Assembly: GCF_004167675.1 (NCBI RefSeq)
Contig: NZ_SEZQ01000020.1
Length of the DNA stretch: 64,000 bases
Source: Aliivibrio finisterrensis_A
Lineage (GTDB): Bacteria > Pseudomonadota > Gammaproteobacteria > Enterobacterales > Vibrionaceae
Strand: one strand, 5' to 3'
Part shown: in pieces, positions 60,392-64,000 of the stretch
Numbering within the stretch: the first letter of the stretch is position 1
Layout: each line of letters opens with the position of its first letter
Program-made: the position numbers and the translations under genes
Notes under the pieces: model-generated
The model's database searches: none
Seen by the model: the letters and a program-made list of their open reading frames with translations, nothing else
What the model was told of the DNA's origin: nothing

Positions 60392-61579
60392 TTAACGCCA
60401 AACACCCCACTCTCCAGTCGTTCCGGGTTCTTCTCCTTTTGTCCACCACTGTGCTGTCCATTCTTTATTTTTATAGCTAACAACATCCCCAGTGTTATAG
60501 ATTAAACCTGCTTGCCATGCGTTTGTTGGCTCAACTGGCGGCTCTACTGGTGGTGTTGTATCAGCTTTAATTAAAGAAAGTTGGTAACTTAAATCAGCGC
60601 TTGGTGCAAACACTCGGTTAGCGTAAATATTAGTAGTGTCATACATATAATGATTCATTTCTTGGTGCCAAATACCAATAAACCATTCTTTATTTTTCAA
60701 TTGGTTAAATTGTCCTGCCAGTTCCGTAGACCATGTCGCCGTATTATTCACAGTAATGGCTAAACTAATGTCTGTTGTTTCTGCGCCTGTCGCATCAAAC
60801 GTTCTGAATCGAACCGTATCGCCTGATTCTACTGGCCCAAATCCTTGGCTAATGTAATAACCTAAATCAGAATATGATGCTGGTGGGTCGACTGGATCTG
60901 TCGGTCCAGGAGGTGTCGTTCCCGTTCCATCAAATGAAATATCGCTGCAGTTATAAAATCCTTCACCAGCGGCATCTTCACGCTGCCAACGAGTATAAAG
61001 AACGGCCGAATCAGCTCTATCCGCAGGAAGAGTAATTTTAATACGGTATTTCTTATCTTCGCCTACAGGTACATTGCCAGCGGTATCAATTAGATCTAAG
61101 TCACCCCATGTTAGTGGAACGGTTGGATCGTAATTAGAATTAGATAAATAGAATTGCCAGTAAGAAGGGTTATGAGGTGCAGTGGCATTAAAGATAAGTT
61201 CAATCTGGTTATTCTCATCTAAGGTAACCGCCGTTTTTTGCCAATGAGAAGAACCTACGTTTAGACCTGCTTTTGAATTATCGCCTGCTGAACATAAGTT
61301 ACCGTCACGAACAATAGCTTGAACGTGTGCCATGTCTTTATAGTTTGGTACATTGGCAGCAACTTCATTACGTTGAACAAAAGGAAACGCACCTGATTCA
61401 TCATACGCTGCCTGACATGCCTGATTTGGAATGGTGTTATCCCAAAAACCACCATCTAAATAACAGGTGTTTTGCCTTGCACTAGGGTACTCAACCCAAC
61501 CATGAGCTTGCGCTCCCATTGATGATAGTGCACCAATAAAAGCAATGCTGAGCGAACTGATTTTTATTTTATTTGTCAT
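60392..61579 (-). CDS. AA10 lytic polysaccharide monooxygenase with CBM5/12-like domain
   Basis: A secreted copper enzyme that cleaves crystalline chitin (or cellulose) oxidatively. The start at 61579 has AAGGA six bases upstream; the signal peptide ends AQA and leaves His26 as the mature N-terminus (HGWVEYPSARQNTCYLDGGF), required for the copper His-brace. The second His is in NVGSSHWQ. A SDISFDG segment ends the catalytic domain near residue 205, followed by a Pro/Thr linker, a middle module (GYYISQGFGPVESGDTVRFR) and a C-terminal CBM5/12-type chitin-binding domain (WQAGLIYNTGDVVSYKNKEW). Chitin is the likely substrate. Similar two-LPMO sets are known in Aliivibrio. Confidence 0.92.
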   Translation of the reverse strand: MTNKIKISSLSIAFIGALSSMGAQAHGWVEYPSARQNTCYLDGGFWDNTIPNQACQAAYDESGAFPFVQRNEVAANVPNYKDMAHVQAIVRDGNLCSAGDNSKAGLNVGSSHWQKTAVTLDENNQIELIFNATAPHNPSYWQFYLSNSNYDPTVPLTWGDLDLIDTAGNVPVGEDKKYRIKITLPADRADSAVLYTRWQREDAAGEGFYNCSDISFDGTGTTPPGPTDPVDPPASYSDLGYYISQGFGPVESGDTVRFRTFDATGAETTDISLAITVNNTATWSTELAGQFNQLKNKEWFIGIWHQEMNHYMYDTTNIYANRVFAPSADLSYQLSLIKADTTPPVEPPVEPTNAWQAGLIYNTGDVVSYKNKEWTAQWWTKGEEPGTTGEWGVWR

Positions 61580-61803
61580 GATTTCATCCTTGTTTATAAA
61601 CAATAAAAGCGAGACGTTAACGCCTCACTTTTGTTTATAAAACTAGCAAGAATTCATGAATTGGCGATAAGAACAGGGATAAATCGATGCTTTATTTACG
61701 CATTTGTTATCTACTTTGCATCTCAGTATGAGCAGAATGAAAGCGCATTATATTCTTTCGAGTCAGTTCATTATTTATGCCTCATCTCAACATTAAGTGC
61801 GAT

Positions 61804-62787
61804 TTACTTCTTAGATGCTCTCTGCTGCTGTTTTCTCTCTTTCTTTTCTTGTTTACGTTGCTCAATCAATTTTGCAGCGTCTCCACCAACGTGAGTTTCG
61901 CCTCTTTCATCCGCTAGTTGAACTTGTTTTTCACGCTCACGGAAACGAGACTTTTGCTCATCACTGTGCTGATCAATACATTTAGGGCAACTTACGCCTT
62001 TCTCAAACGCATCAGATTGTTTGTCTTCGTCTGTGATTGGCAAACGACATGCATTACACACATCGTAATGGCTTTTTTCTAATTGATGATTAACAGCAAC
62101 TCGGCCATCAAACACATAACAATCGCCTTCCCATAAGCTGTTTTCTTCTGGCACTTCTTCAAGATACTTTAGGATCCCACCTTCAAGATGGTACACCTCA
62201 TCAAACCCTTGTTCTTTCATATAGGCGGTCGATTTTTCACAACGAATACCACCGGTACAAAACATCGCTACTTTTTTATGTTTTTCAGGGTCTAAGTTTT
62301 CAGCAACGTATTGAGGGAATTCACGAAAGGTCTCTGTCTTTGGGTTTACGGCATGTTTAAATGTACCGATATCCACTTCATAATCGTTACGAGTATCAAC
62401 CAACAATACTTCAGGATCAGAAATAAGCGCGTTCCAATCAGCAGGTTTAACATACGTACCCACCACATGAAGAGGATCAATACCTTCTACGCCCATAGTG
62501 ACGATTTCTTTTTTTAACTTTACTTTAGTACGGTTAAACGGCTGCACGTCATTGATTGATTCTTTGTAAACGACATCAGCTAATCGAGCGTCTTTTTTAA
62601 ACCAAGCAAGTAGCGTATTAATCGCTTCACGAGAGCCCGCAACCGTACCATTTACACCTTCACTCGCTAGCAACAATGTACCGCGAATATGATTCTCTTC
62701 TAATACTTGAGTTAATGGTTGACGAATGTCGGTGTAATCTTCTAATGAAACAAATTTGTATAACGCACAAACGATATATTGAGACAT
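61804..62787 (-). CDS. trhO: tRNA uridine(34) hydroxylase TrhO (YceA, rhodanese family)
   Basis: A 327-residue enzyme that hydroxylates U34 of certain tRNAs using O2, a step towards 5-methoxy/carboxymethoxyuridine. The start at 62787 (MSQYIVCALYKFVSLEDYTD) has AAAGGAAAG upstream; the frame to 62841 is rejected. Features are the N-terminal ferredoxin-like domain (GTLLLASEGVNGTVAGSREA), the rhodanese domain with active-site loop MFCTGGIRCEKSTAYM, and a C-terminal Cys-rich part (CNACRLPI, CPKCID) that may bind zinc. A basic tail (KQEKKERKQQQRASKK) follows. Confidence 0.92.
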   Translation of the reverse strand: MSQYIVCALYKFVSLEDYTDIRQPLTQVLEENHIRGTLLLASEGVNGTVAGSREAINTLLAWFKKDARLADVVYKESINDVQPFNRTKVKLKKEIVTMGVEGIDPLHVVGTYVKPADWNALISDPEVLLVDTRNDYEVDIGTFKHAVNPKTETFREFPQYVAENLDPEKHKKVAMFCTGGIRCEKSTAYMKEQGFDEVYHLEGGILKYLEEVPEENSLWEGDCYVFDGRVAVNHQLEKSHYDVCNACRLPITDEDKQSDAFEKGVSCPKCIDQHSDEQKSRFREREKQVQLADERGETHVGGDAAKLIEQRKQEKKERKQQQRASKK

Positions 62788-63000
62788 GGGTAACTTTCCT
62801 TTATTTGCGAGGCTGGATCGTAAGTCCAGAGCAATGAGCATGTGCCTAACGGCTTATAATTGTGCGGAGAGTATAACGAAGGCTTATCGATACAAATACC
62901 GACAGTTTTTGTGGTTTTTCTAATCACATTGAATCAAAAAATAAAAAGTAATGACCTATAAAACAATAAGAGATATTAAATTTACAATGTAAACAGACAT

Positions 63001-63038
63001 AAAAAAAGCGCTGAGAATAAGACTCAACGCTTTGATTT
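63001..63038 (-). terminator. Terminator of the catalase gene
   Basis: AGCGCTGAG and CTCAACGCT pair with a 7-base loop; on the minus strand seven T residues follow. Confidence 0.82.
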
Positions 63039-63059
63039 ATATTTCATTGATACGATTAA

Positions 63060-64000
63060 TTACGAGTTAAATTCACTTACATCAATATCAAGCAATTTAC
63101 CGATACCTTCGCCATAAGCAGGATCGGCTTTGTAACAATGTCTTAGGTGACGAAGTTGAATTTCTTTTGGCACGCCGTTTAAGTTACGCGCTGTGTTATC
63201 AAACAAGATCGCTTGTTTCTCAGCTGTCATTAGACGGAATAGATCGCCCGGTTGTGAGAAGTAATCTTCATCTTCACAGTGATCCCAATGTGCAGCTGCA
63301 CCATCAAGATTTAATGCAGGCTCTGCAAAATCAGGTTGCTCTGCCCATTGGCCTTCGTTATTTGGTTCATAGCCTAATGTGCTACCGAAGTTGCCATCAA
63401 CACGCATTGCGCCATCACGGTGGTAACTATGAACAGGACAACGAGGTGCGTTCACAGGGATGTGTTGGTGGTTTACACCTAAACGGTAACGTTGTGCATC
63501 ACCATACGCAAATAAACGACCTTGCAGCATTTTATCAGGAGAGAAACTAATACCCGGAACCACATTTGCAGGGTTAAATGCCGATTGTTCTACTTCTGCG
63601 AAGAAGTTTTGTGGGTTACGGTTTAGCTCAAATTCACCCACTTCAATTAATGGATAATCTTTGTGTGGCCATACTTTGGTTAGATCGAACGGGTTGTAAG
63701 AAACCGTCGCAGCTTCTGCCTCTGGCATGATCTGAACTTTTAATGTCCATTTAGGGAAATCTTGGTTATCTATGCTTTCTAACAAATCACGTTGATGGCT
63801 TTCACGATCATTACCAATCACTGCGCCCGCTTCTGCATCAGACAAGTTTTTAATGCCTTGTTGAGATACAAAGTGGAATTTCACCCAGTAACGCTCGTTA
63901 TCACTGTTGATAAAGCTAAACGTGTGGCTACCAAAACCATGCATATGGCGGTAAGTTGCAGGAATGCCACGATCACTCATCACGATAGTCACTTGGTGAA
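63060..64000 (-). CDS. katA: Catalase, C-terminal part (continues past window end)
   Basis: The frame enters from beyond base 64000, where HQVTIVMSDRG is still open, so about the first 170 residues lie outside the window. The visible part is a clade-3-type small-subunit haem catalase: MSDRGIPATYRHMHGFGSHT, the FNPANVVPGISFSPDKML segment and RLFAYGDAQRYRLG, whose Tyr is the axial haem ligand. It destroys hydrogen peroxide. The GTG at 63992 is not the true start. The end (LLDIDVSEFNS) is natural and followed by a terminator. katA is the usual symbol in the related V. fischeri catalase, applied by resemblance. Confidence 0.93.
   Translation of the reverse strand, partial: HQVTIVMSDRGIPATYRHMHGFGSHTFSFINSDNERYWVKFHFVSQQGIKNLSDAEAGAVIGNDRESHQRDLLESIDNQDFPKWTLKVQIMPEAEAATVSYNPFDLTKVWPHKDYPLIEVGEFELNRNPQNFFAEVEQSAFNPANVVPGISFSPDKMLQGRLFAYGDAQRYRLGVNHQHIPVNAPRCPVHSYHRDGAMRVDGNFGSTLGYEPNNEGQWAEQPDFAEPALNLDGAAAHWDHCEDEDYFSQPGDLFRLMTAEKQAILFDNTARNLNGVPKEIQLRHLRHCYKADPAYGEGIGKLLDIDVSEFNS

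Noticed and set aside
1..64000. CRISPR arrays, tRNA or rRNA genes, prophage or integron
   Set aside because: No regularly spaced repeats, cloverleaf sequences, phage structural genes or integrase genes were seen on either strand.

Overview
The window is AT-rich DNA from a marine gamma-proteobacterium, most likely an Aliivibrio (A. fischeri / A. salmonicida / A. logei / A. wodanis group), and probably from the smaller, more variable chromosome II. This placement is inference from gene content: a VF530-type DNA-binding protein, a delta-class carbonic anhydrase, an AA10 chitin oxidase with a CBM5/12-like tail, a TagA/StcE-type M66 protease, a second RsgA and several LysR-controlled gene pairs. 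No rRNA, tRNA, CRISPR array or prophage was seen.

Layout. 1-4870 is a scarred zone: a 5'-truncated PAS-GGDEF gene, two decayed IS6-family copies in the same orientation that share the same lesions, a lipoprotein gene between them, and a CHASE3-GGDEF gene with an internal deletion. 4850-9210 carries a LysR/SDR divergent pair, the VF530 gene, and a permease-ArsR-pentapeptide operon. 9309-15640 is a tripartite efflux operon (two adaptor proteins plus an RND pump) with a divergent TetR gene; the intergenic region holds a duplicated 14-bp motif and a 160-bp palindromic element. 15740-29800 is a series of regulator/enzyme pairs: LysR/delta carbonic anhydrase, LysR/SnoaL-like protein plus Old Yellow Enzyme, AraC/sugar exporter, LysR/alkylsulfatase, LysR/aldo-keto reductase. 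29845-34120 is ugpBAEC (glycerol-3-phosphate uptake) with a clear Pho box and an attenuator-like hairpin after ugpB. 34240-39911 has a Fic-fold protein with an elaborate palindromic operator, small conserved proteins, a peroxiredoxin and a TetR/EamA pair. 40064-45560 has a chemoreceptor, a crotonase, a radical SAM protein, a half POT transporter and LysR debris. 45759-52500 holds the M66 mucinase-like protease, small proteins, SoxR, an outer-membrane barrel, a glycine-zipper lipoprotein and RsgA. 52631-64000 holds a second LysR/alkylsulfatase pair, a DnaQ-like exonuclease, the ABC-F protein YbiT, an Aer-like receptor, the chitin LPMO, TrhO and the C-terminal part of a catalase that runs off the window.

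Themes. The region is built of regulator-plus-target modules for surface and host-associated nutrients (chitin, mucin, sulfate esters, glycerophosphate) and for stress (redox, efflux, peroxide). It is also eroding: at least nine gene remnants are visible, four of them LysR fragments. One LysR remnant still carries an upstream sequence nearly identical to that of an intact LysR gene 18 kb away, which points to the binding site of a paralogous regulator pair.
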